A DNA stretch of 64,000 nt from Aureitalea marina (GCF_002943755.1 NZ_MQUB01000001.1:2955653-3019652); one strand, 5' to 3'. Shown: positions 26,811-37,228, counted from the stretch's first letter. Notes: generated by a model not told the origin, from the sequence alone. A program made the numbers and translations.

Positions 26811-27899
26811 TTAGCCGTTTAAGGCCTTGGATAAAAGCCTGTGAAACTGATGGACTCCCTGCTCCCTGGTCGGAGAGTATCGGCCAGCCTGATAAAGCGA
26901 GGATCGCACCCCTTTTTGTACATTTTCTACAACGAACTCGTCTTCTCGTTCAACCTTCTCCAAAGATGCACCGGCTCCTACTTCCAGTTTAGACGGGTCC
27001 AATACGTAGGTCAGAAAGGAGACTTTGGTTCTGTCCATGCCCAAAGGTTTAACCACATTGACCGATAAGCCCCACGGATAGAAGTTCAGCATGATGTTGG
27101 GAAAGATCCAATAATAGTAAGCCCCAATGTCCTCCCCGTGATCCGGGTGTCCTTCCGGGAGGTCAAAAACCTCGGTAGCATCCTGTGCATAGCCGATCTG
27201 TAAATTCCCCTGCTCAAACATCACCGTTTTATACTTGCCATAATCCAGGGCTGCCATAAGGCCATCGTGTACAAACGGGATATGGAATCCTTCCAGGTAG
27301 TTGTCGCAATACAGTGCCCAATGGGCATGCACCAGGTAGTCTTTACTCAAGGTAGGAGCAAATCGGAAATCTTCCAAGGGAAGGAACCCAACCCGCTGCT
27401 CTAACTCGTTGATCACTTCCTGAAAGTTTGCGGTTCGGTCCAAGCTTCCAAAGAGCCAGGGACCCCACTGCTGCAAAGGTAAATTGGGTAAGTGATCACA
27501 GGGCCTTGGGAAATCTTCTGCCTGTTCAAACTCCGGCATATATTCAAATTTTCCTTCCAGGTCGAAACGGCGTCCATGATAACCACAGATCAGTTTTTTG
27601 GGTTTTCCTGCTTCCAGAACTACCTTATTTCCACGATGTGTACAAACATTACTCAGCAATTGGATCTGGTGGGACTTATTCCTTGTTAACACCAATGGCT
27701 CTGAGAGAAAGCCCGGTAGCAATTCTAGCGGATAAACCGTCCTATTCCCGGATAATACTGTTATATCGCCCAACCAATGCCAGGATTTTAAAAAGACCTT
27801 GTCCTTCAGTTCGGTAAAGATCTGCTCGTCTCGGTAAAAGGAGGCCGGAAGGGTTTCCGCCTTTCTAATGTCGGTATCAATATGGAAGCGCTTGCCCAT
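26811..27899 (-). CDS. Rieske-type aromatic-ring-hydroxylating oxygenase alpha subunit
   Basis: A 362-residue Rieske non-haem iron oxygenase. The [2Fe-2S] Rieske ligands are visible as CTHRG and CGYHGRRFDLEG, and the mononuclear iron site as NYLEGFHIPFVH in the C-terminal domain. The family includes dioxygenases and demethylases such as choline monooxygenase-like enzymes; no substrate is indicated and no reductase lies next to it, though the ferredoxin pair 3 kb away could supply electrons. The ATG at 27899 is chosen over the longer frame because MGKRFHIDTDI begins the conserved part. Confidence 0.88.
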   Translation of the reverse strand: MGKRFHIDTDIRKAETLPASFYRDEQIFTELKDKVFLKSWHWLGDITVLSGNRTVYPLELLPGFLSEPLVLTRNKSHQIQLLSNVCTHRGNKVVLEAGKPKKLICGYHGRRFDLEGKFEYMPEFEQAEDFPRPCDHLPNLPLQQWGPWLFGSLDRTANFQEVINELEQRVGFLPLEDFRFAPTLSKDYLVHAHWALYCDNYLEGFHIPFVHDGLMAALDYGKYKTVMFEQGNLQIGYAQDATEVFDLPEGHPDHGEDIGAYYYWIFPNIMLNFYPWGLSVNVVKPLGMDRTKVSFLTYVLDPSKLEVGAGASLEKVEREDEFVVENVQKGVRSSLYQAGRYSPTREQGVHQFHRLLSKALNG

Positions 27900-27967
27900 G
27901 ATTTTATTGTATCTTCCCGTGAATTGACTAAAAATACACAATTCAGACTAGCTAACCGAATCCCTTT

Positions 27968-29305
27968 TTGAAGAACACATCCAACAAGAAATTGTCCCTG
28001 ACCATGGCTACCGCCTTAGTTGTGGGGAACATGATTGGGGTAGGTATTTACCTCTTGCCGGCCAGTTTGGCCGGCCGGGGTTGGGTCAGCGTACTAGGAT
28101 GGGTCTTTACAGCTGCCGGAGCTTTGATCTTGGCTCGAATTTTCGGAAAGATGAGTGTATTGGTGCCCAACAAAAGTGGTGGGCCATATGCCTATACCCG
28201 GGCTGGATTCGGGGATTTTATGGGATTTCTCATCGCTTGGGGCTATTGGATCACCTGTTGGGTGGGTAATGCCGCCATTGTGATCGCTACGGTGGGGGCC
28301 CTTCAATTCTTCTTCCCCTCCTGGAATGACCAGGTGTGGCCACAGGTATTGGTAGGCCTTGGTCTGTTGTGGTCCCTGACCTTGCTCAATAGCCGGGGAG
28401 TGCGAGAATCAGGGCTGTTCCAGGTTGTTACTGTAATTATCAAGATCCTGCCCATGATCTTTGTGATCCTTATCGGTGCATTCTATTTTTCCTGGGACAA
28501 TTTTCCTCCATTTATAACTACCGGAGATACACCCTGGGGAGCAGTTGCGGGAGTGGCAACGCTTACACTCTATGCTTTTTTAGGGTTAGAGAGTGCTTCC
28601 ATTCCAGCAGCCGAGGTTGATAATCCTGAGAAAAATATACCCAAGGCTACTTTTTACGGGACCCTGGCCTCCACCGTATTCTATATTTTAGGTACCATAG
28701 TCCTATTTGGAATGTTACCCTGGCAGGAACTTTCCCAGTCTACAGCTCCTTTTGCCGATGCAGCACAATTACTCGGTGGGGAATGGTCTGCCTATTTTGT
28801 GGCTGCCGGAGCATTTGTTTCCGGGGTCGGCGCCCTGAATGGTTGGGTTTTGATCACTGCCCAAGTTCCCTTGGCTACAGCAGAAGACGATTTATTTCCT
28901 GTAGTCTTTAAGCGGAAGAGCGGGAGAGGAGTGCCTTTACATGGCCTAATAATAGGGAGCAGTCTTACCTCCCTTTTATTGTTGATGACCGCCTCCGATC
29001 AATTGGTGGAGCAATTCGAGTTCATTGGTTTCCTCACTGTTTTCACAAGCTTGGTGCCTTATATGTTTGTAGCTGCTGCTTATGTGCTGATGAGTATAGA
29101 CGAACGGCTAGCTCCAAAATCGCTAACGTCGGCCATCATTCTTGGATCTTTAGGCTTTGCCTATACGGCCTGGACCATCTATGGCTCGGGTCAAGAGGCG
29201 GTTTTTTATGGGTTTTTACTCCTGATGGCCGGTTTACCGTTCTACTGGCGTATGCGTTGGAATAAACTGAAAAGGAGGGATCAGGAGGCAGATAAGTCCA
29301 GATAA
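27968..29305 (+). CDS. APC-superfamily amino-acid permease or antiporter
   Basis: A 445-residue inner-membrane transporter with about twelve helices and the APC opening ALVVGNMIGVGIYLLPASLA, where the GxG of helix 1 binds the amino-acid backbone. The overall sequence resembles arginine/agmatine or related basic amino-acid exchangers, but this is not decisive. It starts at a TTG, since the next ATG would cut into helix 1. It is divergent from the Rieske gene, and its last 25 bases overlap the opposing trmN6. Confidence 0.84.
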   Translation: MKNTSNKKLSLTMATALVVGNMIGVGIYLLPASLAGRGWVSVLGWVFTAAGALILARIFGKMSVLVPNKSGGPYAYTRAGFGDFMGFLIAWGYWITCWVGNAAIVIATVGALQFFFPSWNDQVWPQVLVGLGLLWSLTLLNSRGVRESGLFQVVTVIIKILPMIFVILIGAFYFSWDNFPPFITTGDTPWGAVAGVATLTLYAFLGLESASIPAAEVDNPEKNIPKATFYGTLASTVFYILGTIVLFGMLPWQELSQSTAPFADAAQLLGGEWSAYFVAAGAFVSGVGALNGWVLITAQVPLATAEDDLFPVVFKRKSGRGVPLHGLIIGSSLTSLLLLMTASDQLVEQFEFIGFLTVFTSLVPYMFVAAAYVLMSIDERLAPKSLTSAIILGSLGFAYTAWTIYGSGQEAVFYGFLLLMAGLPFYWRMRWNKLKRRDQEADKSR

Positions 29306-30003
29306 AAAGGATTTACTAACTCGATGTATTCGGAGCTAAAGCTTCCGTCGCTATTCCGCAGGCAGAGTGTTTCCTCAAGAAGTTCCTTTTCGAAGAAGGA
29401 GAATTCCAGTAAACATCGCTTGAACGGGGCATTCGGATTGCCTTGTACGCGACAACGACGTACCAAATATACCTCGTGCTTTTTGGCTAGCTCCAGTAGT
29501 TCCAATTCCCGATCCTCGGGTATAATAATCGCCAGTCGTCCATCCCCAGAAAGCAAGTGCAAAGAACAGACCAGAAGGTGTTCCAGGGGTAGTGCGTCAT
29601 CAAATCGGGCTTGGTTTCGAGCTGGATCATTGCTAATCGTGCCTGAGCTAAAGAAAGGTGGGTTAGAGGCAATGAGGTCATATTCTTCCTCCATCTCACT
29701 GGCGTATTCCTGAATACTGGCATGATAACAGAACAGTCTGTCAGCCCAAGGACTGGCTTCAAAATTCTGAACACACTGCTCATAGGCATCGTGATCAATT
29801 TCGACGGCATCGATTAGTGTCGCATCCGATCTTTGCGCAAGTTGAAGGGCAATGAGTCCTGTTCCAGTACCAATGTCAAGGATGGTTTGGGGTTGGTGTG
29901 CAATACTGGCCCATGCCCCTAGCAGTACACCATCTGTACCCACTTTCATGGCTGTTTTGTCCTGATGTACGGTGAATTGCTTAAAGCGAAACGGTTGATC
30001 CAT
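29281..30003 (-). CDS. trmN6: tRNA1(Val) (adenine-N6)-methyltransferase
   Basis: A 240-residue SAM-dependent methyltransferase of the YfiC/TrmN6 family, which methylates A37 of tRNA-Val. Motifs: FRFKQFTVHQDKTAMKVGTDGVLLGAW, the SAM loop ILDIGTGTGLIALQLAQR, and the N6-adenine catalytic NPPFF. It is the third gene of the rpsP-rimM-trmN6 operon, overlapping the rimM stop by one base. Confidence 0.9.
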   Translation of the reverse strand: MDQPFRFKQFTVHQDKTAMKVGTDGVLLGAWASIAHQPQTILDIGTGTGLIALQLAQRSDATLIDAVEIDHDAYEQCVQNFEASPWADRLFCYHASIQEYASEMEEEYDLIASNPPFFSSGTISNDPARNQARFDDALPLEHLLVCSLHLLSGDGRLAIIIPEDRELELLELAKKHEVYLVRRCRVQGNPNAPFKRCLLEFSFFEKELLEETLCLRNSDGSFSSEYIELVNPFYLDLSAS

Positions 30004-30527
30004 TAGAGGTAAAGATCGATCAAACCCTCCGGAACTGCAACCCGGATCTCTTTCTTATCCCGGTCTACGCGCTTGATGAAGTCGTCGTTAATAGGAATCA
30101 GGACCTCTTGTCCTTTGTGGTCAATAACAAATAAGGCCTGATTGGTGGTATCGTTAACACTTTTAACCGAACCCACTGCTCCGAAGTGCTCGTCGATCAC
30201 CTCGAATCCGATTATCTCGTGAAAATAGAATTTGTTGTCGCTTAAAGGGGGAAGGATACTTAGGGGAAGGAAAAGTTCTTTTCCCAGCAATGACTCTGCA
30301 TCCTCTTCGCTCTGAACATCTTCAAATTGAATCCGCAGTAATTGAGATTTATGCAGTTGGGCGTGTTCTATAAAAAAAGGAATCAGCCTGTGGTCCAATT
30401 CCACAAAGACTGATTCCAAATTTTCGTAGATCTCCGGGTCGTCACTGTCCAGTCGGACCAATAACTCCCCTCTGAAACTGTATTTCTTGACTATTTTACC
30501 GAGGTAGAAACACTCCTCCTTTTGCAT
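30003..30527 (-). CDS. rimM: Ribosome maturation factor RimM
   Basis: A 174-residue protein that helps mature the 30S head by binding S19 and 16S rRNA. It has the N-terminal RimM barrel (YLGKIVKKYSFRGELLVRL) and a C-terminal PRC-barrel domain (FYFHEIIGFEVIDEHFGAVGSV, ending in IPINDDFIKRVD). The frame is open 22 codons upstream into rpsP, but MQKEECFYLGKI is the natural start, ten bases after the rpsP stop. Confidence 0.93.
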   Translation of the reverse strand: MQKEECFYLGKIVKKYSFRGELLVRLDSDDPEIYENLESVFVELDHRLIPFFIEHAQLHKSQLLRIQFEDVQSEEDAESLLGKELFLPLSILPPLSDNKFYFHEIIGFEVIDEHFGAVGSVKSVNDTTNQALFVIDHKGQEVLIPINDDFIKRVDRDKKEIRVAVPEGLIDLYL

Positions 30528-30537
30528 GGGAGAGAAT

Positions 30538-31080
30538 TTACTCTTCCTCCTTGGCTGCTTCTTCCGTAGCAGCAGCTTCTGCAGTCTCTTCAACTACTTC
30601 TTCAGCTTCCTCTGCGGCAGCCTCGGCCTCTTCTGCAACTGCTTCAGCAATACGAGCTTCATTGACAGCCTTCTCGGCAGCAAGAGCTTCTGCCTCGGCA
30701 GCGGCCTTACCTTGAGCGATCTTATCGGCTTTAGCAGCTACGGCTTTTGCTTTTTCTTCAACCCAGTCGTTGAATTTGGCCTCGGCTTGCTCTTCAGTCA
30801 GAGCTCCTTTGCGGACACCTTCGGCCAGGTGCTTTTTTAGCATAGCACCTTTGTAAGATAAAATGGCACGGGCTGTATCGGTAGGCTGAGCACCGTTTTG
30901 CATCCATTGTACAGCTCCATCAACGTTCAGGTTGATTTCGGCTGGATTTACGTTTGGATTGTAGGTTCCCAATTTTTCCAAGAACTTACCATCTCGCTTG
31001 GCACGGCTATCCGCAGCAACGATCCAGTAAAATGGTTTTCCTTTCTTTCCGTGTCTTTGTAATCTGATCTTAACAGGCAT
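30538..31080 (-). CDS. rpsP: 30S ribosomal protein S16 with long Ala/Glu-rich tail
   Basis: S16 binds 16S rRNA in the 30S body. The first 80 residues are a canonical S16 ([25 protein letters not shown] split across the start). After that the protein continues for roughly 100 residues of lysine, then alanine/glutamate-rich helix ending in an acidic stretch, making 180 residues against about 82 in E. coli. As I recall such tails are common in Bacteroidota. The ATG at 31080 is chosen; longer frames would run over the -7 element at 31132-31139. It heads the rpsP-rimM-trmN6 operon. Confidence 0.95.
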   Translation of the reverse strand: MPVKIRLQRHGKKGKPFYWIVAADSRAKRDGKFLEKLGTYNPNVNPAEINLNVDGAVQWMQNGAQPTDTARAILSYKGAMLKKHLAEGVRKGALTEEQAEAKFNDWVEEKAKAVAAKADKIAQGKAAAEAEALAAEKAVNEARIAEAVAEEAEAAAEEAEEVVEETAEAAATEEAAKEEE

Positions 31081-31131
31081 ACTAATTAATTTTTGAGGTT
31101 CCCGACCCCAGTTATAATTTTTTTCAGGCTG

Positions 31132-31139
31132 CAAAGATA
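31132..31139 (-). promoter_or_regulatory. -7 promoter element of the rpsP operon
   Basis: TATCTTTG on the minus strand, an exact consensus match, with a TTGA at 31164-31161 (21-base spacer) as a possible -33. It leaves a leader of about 45 bases before rpsP. Confidence 0.6.
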
Positions 31140-31182
31140 GGCTTTTTTCCCGTTTGGAATTCAACCAATTAAACTTTTATTT

Positions 31183-31190
31183 TATCTTTG
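31183..31190 (+). promoter_or_regulatory. -7 promoter element of the DUF6252-like lipoprotein gene
   Basis: TATCTTTG on the plus strand, 26 bases before the ATG at 31217. It lies downstream of the more distal in-frame ATG at 31154, which therefore cannot be the start of a message from this promoter. It is divergent from the rpsP promoter. Confidence 0.58.
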
Positions 31191-31216
31191 TTTATCAACC
31201 ATTACGCCCTGTAATC

Positions 31217-31678
31217 ATGAAAACCAAGGTTTTTTTCCTGCTAGTCGCTGTGCTAACCCTGTGGTCCTGTTCTGAGGACGATCCGCCACCACTATTATTA
31301 AGAGCTGTAAACGCTGATTTCTTCTTTGATGCGACCTCCACAAGTGCTGTTCAGAATCCTGATGGAACTTACACCATTACCGGTACCGGGGACAGAGGAA
31401 AAATCACCATTATTCTCAATGATATCGCATTAGGGTACAAGCAGTTCAATGGCGATGGAATCGTGATCTACGAATCGGCGAACGGTGTTGTATACACGAC
31501 CTTGTCTAACCCCAATGCCTCTTTCACAGGGAGCATGGTTATGGAAACGACAGGAGCAACTATATCAGGTAGGTTTAAGTTTACAGGCTACAACGGGCAG
31601 AATCCTCTCGAATTCAGGCAGGGAGAATTCAACAACATAGCGGTAGGGGCACCGGATCCTTCAGATTCGGAGGATTAA
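31217..31678 (+). CDS. DUF6252-like lipoprotein
   Basis: A 153-residue protein with a lipoprotein signal (VLTLWSC, lipidated Cys near residue 18) and a beta-rich body: NADFFFDATSTSAV, GTYTITGTGDRGKITIILND, FTGSMVMETTGATISGRFKFTGYN, QGEFNNI. This strand-and-glycine pattern resembles the DUF6252 lipoproteins of Flavobacteriia, function unknown. It is a single gene closed by a terminator. Confidence 0.72.
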   Translation: MKTKVFFLLVAVLTLWSCSEDDPPPLLLRAVNADFFFDATSTSAVQNPDGTYTITGTGDRGKITIILNDIALGYKQFNGDGIVIYESANGVVYTTLSNPNASFTGSMVMETTGATISGRFKFTGYNGQNPLEFRQGEFNNIAVGAPDPSDSED

Positions 31679-31699
31679 TAAACCTTAAAAACACATTTG

Positions 31700-31726
31700 A
31701 ACCCGCTCAGCATGAGCGGGTTTTTT
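31700..31726 (+). terminator. Rho-independent terminator after the lipoprotein gene
   Basis: Stem AACCCGCTCA against TGAGCGGGTT with a short loop, followed by six T; 22 bases after the lipoprotein stop. Confidence 0.9.
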
Positions 31727-31826
31727 GTTGAAAACCTAGCTGCTTTTCTTAATAAGTTACTGCTCATTAGCGCAGGTGGATTTTGTATTTTTAAACCTCG
31801 TTCCAACCTCCAATTTGTCCTGATAT

Positions 31827-34800
31827 ATGTTCCTGATTTTTGACACGGAAACCACCGGATTACCCAAGAATTATAAAGCAGCTGTAAGCGATACAGACAA
31901 CTGGCCACGCTGTATTCAGATCGCATGGCAGTTGCATGATGAAATGGGTGTTTTGTTGGAGCGCGCCGATTTCCTGGTGCAGCCGGACGGGTTTGACATT
32001 CCATACGATTCTGAACGTATTCACGGTATCTCTACTGAACTTGCCGCCAGAGATGGTGTTCCCCTAACTGAGGTGGCAACAGCTTTTGCCGAGGTGATGG
32101 GCAAAGCTAAATTCATAGTGGGTCAAAATGTGGATTTCGATGTGAATATCATGGGTTGCGAATTCTACCGCCTGGGTATGGAAACTCCTTTGACGGAGAT
32201 GCCTGTACTTGATACCTGTACCGAGACCACAGCCCAACTCTGCCAGATTCCAGGGGGTCGAGGGGTAAGTTCAAACTACCCACCCTGACGGAGTTGCATC
32301 AACATTTGTTTGGCGTACCCTTTGCCGAGGCTCACAACGCTACCGCAGATGTAGAAGCGACAACGCGCTGTTTCCTAGAATTAATTCGGCAACGGAGCTT
32401 TACCATTGAGCAGCTGGACGTAGCACCGGATTATTTGGTCCGTTACGATCAGGCTAACCCTAAGCCTGTACAATTGATAGGCATAGAACATATCAACCTG
32501 AAAGCGGCTTCGGCAGCTATCAGAAAGGAATTAGAAGCTCAATTGGATTCGGATGCCGGTCAGATTAAGACCAGCCAGGAAGACCTTGATCGCTTGCAGC
32601 GGTCACCCTTTGTCCATTTACATAACCATTCGCAGTTTTCAATATTACAATCTACTGCCTCTACCAAAAACCTGGTGGAAGCGGCGGCTGCAGATGGAAT
32701 GCCGGCGGTGGCCATTACCGATAGCGGCAACATGATGGGCGCTTTTCACTTTGTTCAGGCCGTCCATCAGCACAATTCTGGTTTGTCCGAGGAGGATGCA
32801 GAGAAGAAGATCAAACCCATAGTAGGGTGCGAATTCTTTGTCTGTACGGATCATCAAGATCGATCGCATAAGGATAACGGATATCAAGTCGTATTCCTGG
32901 CCAAGAATAAAGAAGGGTATCACAACTTGGCCAAGATGGCTTCGCTTGCTTATACGGATGGGTTTTATTATGTCCCCCGAATAGACAGGAAGATCGTGGA
33001 GCAATACAAAGGTGAGTTGATCGTGCTAACCGGCAGTCTCTACGGAGAAGTGCCCTCCAAGGTGTTAAACATCGGAGAGCGTCAGGCGGAAGAGGCCTTG
33101 CTATGGTGGAAGGAGCAATTTGGTGAGGATCTCTATATCGAGTTGATGCGTCACGGGCAGGAGGACGAGGAGCGGGTAAATCGGGTCCTGGTCGAATTTG
33201 CCTCCAAGCATGATGTTCAGCTTATCGCCACCAACAATACCTATTACATCAATAAAGAGGATGCCAACGCCCACGACATTCTGTTATGCGTCAAGGATGG
33301 AGAGAAGCAAGCGACTCCCATTGGTCGAGGCCGGGGATATCGTTATGGGTTGCCCAATCAGGAATACTACTTCAAGACGCAAGAAGAGATGAAGGCCCTC
33401 TTTAAGGATATGCCGGAGGCTATTATCAACATTGAGGGACTGCTGAATAAGATCCAGGATTACAGGTTGACCAGGGATGTATTACTGCCCAATTTTGAGA
33501 TACCCGCCGAGTTTCTGGATCCCATGGATGCCGATGGGGGAAAACGCGGAGAGAACGAATACCTGAAGGATTTGACCTTCAAAGGTGCTGAGAAGCGTTA
33601 TGAAGAGGTCTCTCCAGAAATTGCAGAACGGCTCAATTTTGAATTGGAGGTTATCGCCAATACCGGTTATCCGGGTTATTTCCTTATTGTTCAGGACCTG
33701 ATTGCAGAAGCTCGCAAAATGGGGGTTTCCGTTGGTCCAGGCCGGGGTTCTGCAGCGGGAAGCGCAGTGGCCTATTGCCTCGGTATTACCAACATTGATC
33801 CCATTGAATACGATCTACTTTTTGAGCGTTTCCTGAATCCGGATCGGATCAGCATGCCGGATATCGATATCGACTTTGACGACGAGGGTCGTTCCAAGGT
33901 GATGGATTATGTGATCGACAAATATGGTGCCAACCAGGTAGCCCAGATCATCACTTATGGTACCATGGCCGCCAAGTCCTCTATTCGGGACACAGCCCGG
34001 GTTTTAGACCTGCCACTTCCCGATGCGGATCGTATCGCCAAGTTGATCCCTAATATGACCAAACTAGGCAAGATCTTTGCCATGGACGATGGGCAGATAC
34101 GTTCTAAATTCCGCTCTGAAGAAGTAGCTGGAGTACACCAGCTTTTGGATCTTTCCAAAGGAAATGATCTGGACGCCCAGACCATCAACCAGGCCAAGGT
34201 ACTTGAAGGATCCGTCAGAAATACGGGGATACATGCCTGTGGGGTCATCATCACCCCTGAGGATATCACCAATTTCGTCCCTGTCGCTACCGCCAAGGAT
34301 TCCGATCTCTACGTTACTCAATTCGACAACGCGGTGGTCGAAAGTGCGGGCCTCCTAAAAATGGACTTCCTTGGTCTTAAAACCTTGACTTTGATCAAGG
34401 ATACGGTCAAATTGGTGAAGCATCGTCACAACATCGTCTTGGATCCGGATAGCTTCCCGTTGGATGATGAAAAGACCTACGAACTCTTCCAGCGCGGTGA
34501 AACGGTTGGGATCTTCCAGTACGAATCGGTGGGGATGCAGAAGTACATGAAGGAACTGAAACCGACGGTGTTTGCCGATCTGATAGCGATGAATGCTCTT
34601 TACCGGCCAGGTCCATTAGAATATATTCCTTCCTTTGTCCGTCGAAAGAATGGGGAGGAGGAGATCAGCTATGATCTGCCGGCCATGGAAGAGTACCTGC
34701 AGGAGACCTACGGAATTACAGTCTATCAAGAGCAGGTCATGTTGCTTTCACAGAAGCTGGCTGGTTTCACCAAAGGTGAGGCTGATGTGTTGCGTAAGGC

Positions 34801-36175
34801 CATGGGTAAAAAGCAGAAGGCAGTCTTAGATAAGATGAAACCTCAATTCATCGACCAGGCGGTTGAAAAAGGGCATCCGGAAGAGGTGTTAGAAAAGATC
34901 TGGAAAGACTGGGAAGCCTTTGCGAGTTATGCCTTCAATAAATCCCACTCCACCTGTTACGCCTGGATCGCCTACCAGACTGCTTACCTCAAGGCGCACT
35001 ATCCGGCGGAGTACATGGCGGCGGTGCTCTCCAACAATATGAACGACATCAAACAGGTGACTTTTTTCATGGAAGAGGCTCGCAGAATGGGCTTGGAGGT
35101 ACTTGGTCCTGATGTGAACGAATCCTTTTACAAATTCACGGTTAATGACCAAGGGGCGGTCCGTTTCGGGATGGGAGCCATCAAAGGAGTAGGTGGAGGA
35201 GCTGTAGCCACTATAGTGGAGCACCGTAAGGACGGGAAATATCGTTCCATCTTCGATCTGGCTAAACGAGTAGATCTTAGGGCGGCCAATAAAAAAGCGT
35301 TTGAGAATCTGATCTATGCCGGTGGCTTTGACAGCTTCGGCAATCACCGGGCCCAGTATATGTATCCGGACCCGGATGGGCAATTGTTCTTCGAAAAGGT
35401 GATCCGATACGCGGCACGTTACCAGGAGTCTCAGAATTCTTCACAGGTGAGCTTGTTTGGTGAAGCTAGTGAGGTAACCATACCGGAGCCGGAAGTTCCA
35501 CCCTGCGAGACCTGGGGTACCATGAAAAAACTCAAGCAAGAAAAAGAGGTTGTCGGGATCTATATCTCTGGCCATCCTCTGGACGACTTTAAATTGGAGA
35601 TGGAGAGTTTCTGCAATGCCAAAGTGGGAGATTTTAATGATCTGGAATCCCTGGTAAACCGAGATCTGACTATTGGAGGAATCATTGGTGATGTCCAGCA
35701 CAGAGAATCGCGTAATGGTAAGGGATGGGCTCTTTTTACGGTGGAAGATTACGAGGATAGCTATGAGTTCCGAATCTTTGGAGAAGATTATCTGAAATGG
35801 CGTCATTTCCTAGTGCCGGATTCCTTTGTGTACGTTCGGATAAGGGTGAATGAGGGGTATATGGATAAGAATACAGGCAAGAGGCGAGAGCCTCGCTTGG
35901 TCTACAATCATTTCCAGATGCTTCACGATGTCATGGATAGCCAGGCCCGCAAACTGACCATCAAGATGCCATTGGAACAGTTGGAAGAAGATCAGCTGAA
36001 TTCCTTGAAGAAGTTGCTCCACGATCACAAAGGCGAGAAACAATTACACTTCACACTCTACGACCGGGAGGATAAGGTCAAATTGAACATGCCTAGCAGA
36101 AAACACAAGGTCAACATTAGTAAGGAGTTATTAGACGAGCTGACCAATAAGAAGCTTCTTTATCAATTGAATTAG
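31827..36175 (+). CDS. dnaE: DNA polymerase III alpha subunit with N-terminal proofreading domain, single frameshift
   Basis: Main replicative DNA polymerase. Residues 1-150 are a DEDDh 3'-5' exonuclease (FDTETTGLP, then GQNVDFDVNI and, after the break, AHNATADVEATTRC). The rest has the PHP domain (FVHLHNHSQFSI), the palm catalytic aspartates (PDIDIDFDDEGR), finger motifs and an OB-fold. The frame breaks at the GGGG run at 32262-32265: with one more G the protein reads through as RGGKFKLPTLTELHQ, matching the family. As given it is two frames, 31827-32288 and about 32266-36175. Being essential, it is most likely intact in the organism. Confidence 0.9.
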
Positions 36176-36249
36176 GAGCTATAAGCCCAGACAATGAGGC
36201 TATTATTTCAACTAATGAAATTGACGTAAGAATAGCGGTAAATAACGAC

Positions 36250-36257
36250 TACTTTTG
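36250..36257 (+). promoter_or_regulatory. -7 promoter element of trxA
   Basis: TACTTTTG fits TAnnTTTG, 22 bases upstream of the thioredoxin ATG. Confidence 0.5.
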
Positions 36258-36279
36258 CGAAACATTAATTATAGAACAG

Positions 36280-36597
36280 ATGGCTTTAGAAATAACAGAT
36301 GCAACCTTCGAGGAAACTGTACTGAAGAGTGATAAACCCGTAATGGTCGATTTTTGGGCGGCCTGGTGTGGACCTTGCCGAATGGTAGGACCCATCATTG
36401 ACGAAATTAGTAACGACTATGACGGGAAAGCCGTTGTAGGTAAGGTGGACGTAGATGCCCACCAGGAATTTGCAGCCAAGTATGGTGTGCGTAACATTCC
36501 TACCGTTCTTGTCTTTGACAAAGGAGAATTGGTTGGGCGCCAGGTTGGTGTTGCACCAAAGAACGTATATGCCGAAGCGTTGGATTCGCTTCTGTAA
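36280..36597 (+). CDS. trxA: Thioredoxin
   Basis: A 105-residue cytoplasmic disulfide reductase with the canonical WCGPC active site, the cis-proline segment RNIPTVLVF, and the VDVDAHQEFAAKYGV stretch. Length and layout match thioredoxin 1. It is monocistronic, with its own promoter element and terminator. It is expected to accept electrons from a thioredoxin reductase that is not in the window. Confidence 0.96.
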   Translation: MALEITDATFEETVLKSDKPVMVDFWAAWCGPCRMVGPIIDEISNDYDGKAVVGKVDVDAHQEFAAKYGVRNIPTVLVFDKGELVGRQVGVAPKNVYAEALDSLL

Positions 36598-36620
36598 GAA
36601 AAGGAAAAATTAAGTTAAGG

Positions 36621-36648
36621 AAGGCCTCCGTTAGGGGGCCTTTTTTTA
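36621..36648 (+). terminator. Rho-independent terminator of trxA
   Basis: Stem AAGGCCTCC against GGGGGCCTT (one G-T pair) with a four-base loop and a run of seven T. Confidence 0.9.
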
Positions 36649-36675
36649 TATTCGTTTACAACTAGAAAAAAGACC

Positions 36676-37221
36676 ATGGAACGTATCAATAAAGCTCAAG
36701 ACCTGATCGATAATCAACTGCTCAACGACCGTAAAATTTTCCTTTGGGGGATGGTCGATGACGAAACTGCTCAACATGTAGTAGAGCGACTGTACTACCT
36801 GGATTCCGTATCCAATGAAGAGATCCAGTTCTATATCAATAGTCCGGGAGGATACGTTACTGCTGGCTTTTCCATGTACGATACCATCAAGAACATTAAG
36901 AGTCCGGTGTCTACTATTTGTACCGGTCTGGCGGCCTCCATGGGAAGTATATTGCTTTCGGCAGGAGAAAAAGGCCGACGTTTTATCGAGCCTCACGCTA
37001 GGGTAATGATCCATCAACCCAGTGGAGGAGCCCGCGGTCCTGCCAGTGATATCGAGATCACAGCAACCGAGATCATCAAGACCAAAGAGATCTCTGCCCG
37101 TATTCTTGCCGATAATTGTGGCCAGGATTTTGACAAGGTCATGAAAGACTTTAACCGCGATCATTGGATGGGAGCGGAGGAGTCTGTTCAGTATGGGATT
37201 GTAGATGGAATATTGGGCTAG
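36676..37221 (+). CDS. ClpP-family serine protease (probable second paralogue)
   Basis: A 181-residue ClpP subunit with the catalytic triad S88 (GLAASMGS), H113 (VMIHQP) and D162 (NRDHWM), plus FYINSPGGYVTAGFSMYDT. Neither clpX nor tig is beside it and its N-terminus is short, so it is probably the second ClpP found in many Flavobacteriia rather than the main housekeeping one. ClpP rings need an AAA+ partner to unfold substrates; which one is used here is unknown. A palindromic repeat follows. Confidence 0.88.
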   Translation: MERINKAQDLIDNQLLNDRKIFLWGMVDDETAQHVVERLYYLDSVSNEEIQFYINSPGGYVTAGFSMYDTIKNIKSPVSTICTGLAASMGSILLSAGEKGRRFIEPHARVMIHQPSGGARGPASDIEITATEIIKTKEISARILADNCGQDFDKVMKDFNRDHWMGAEESVQYGIVDGILG

Positions 37222-37228
37222 ACCAGAA

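Noticed and set aside
31827-32288. Treating the 153-residue exonuclease frame as a separate dnaQ gene
   Set aside because: The following frame continues the same domain directly (AHNATADVEATTRC) and one added G restores a single protein.
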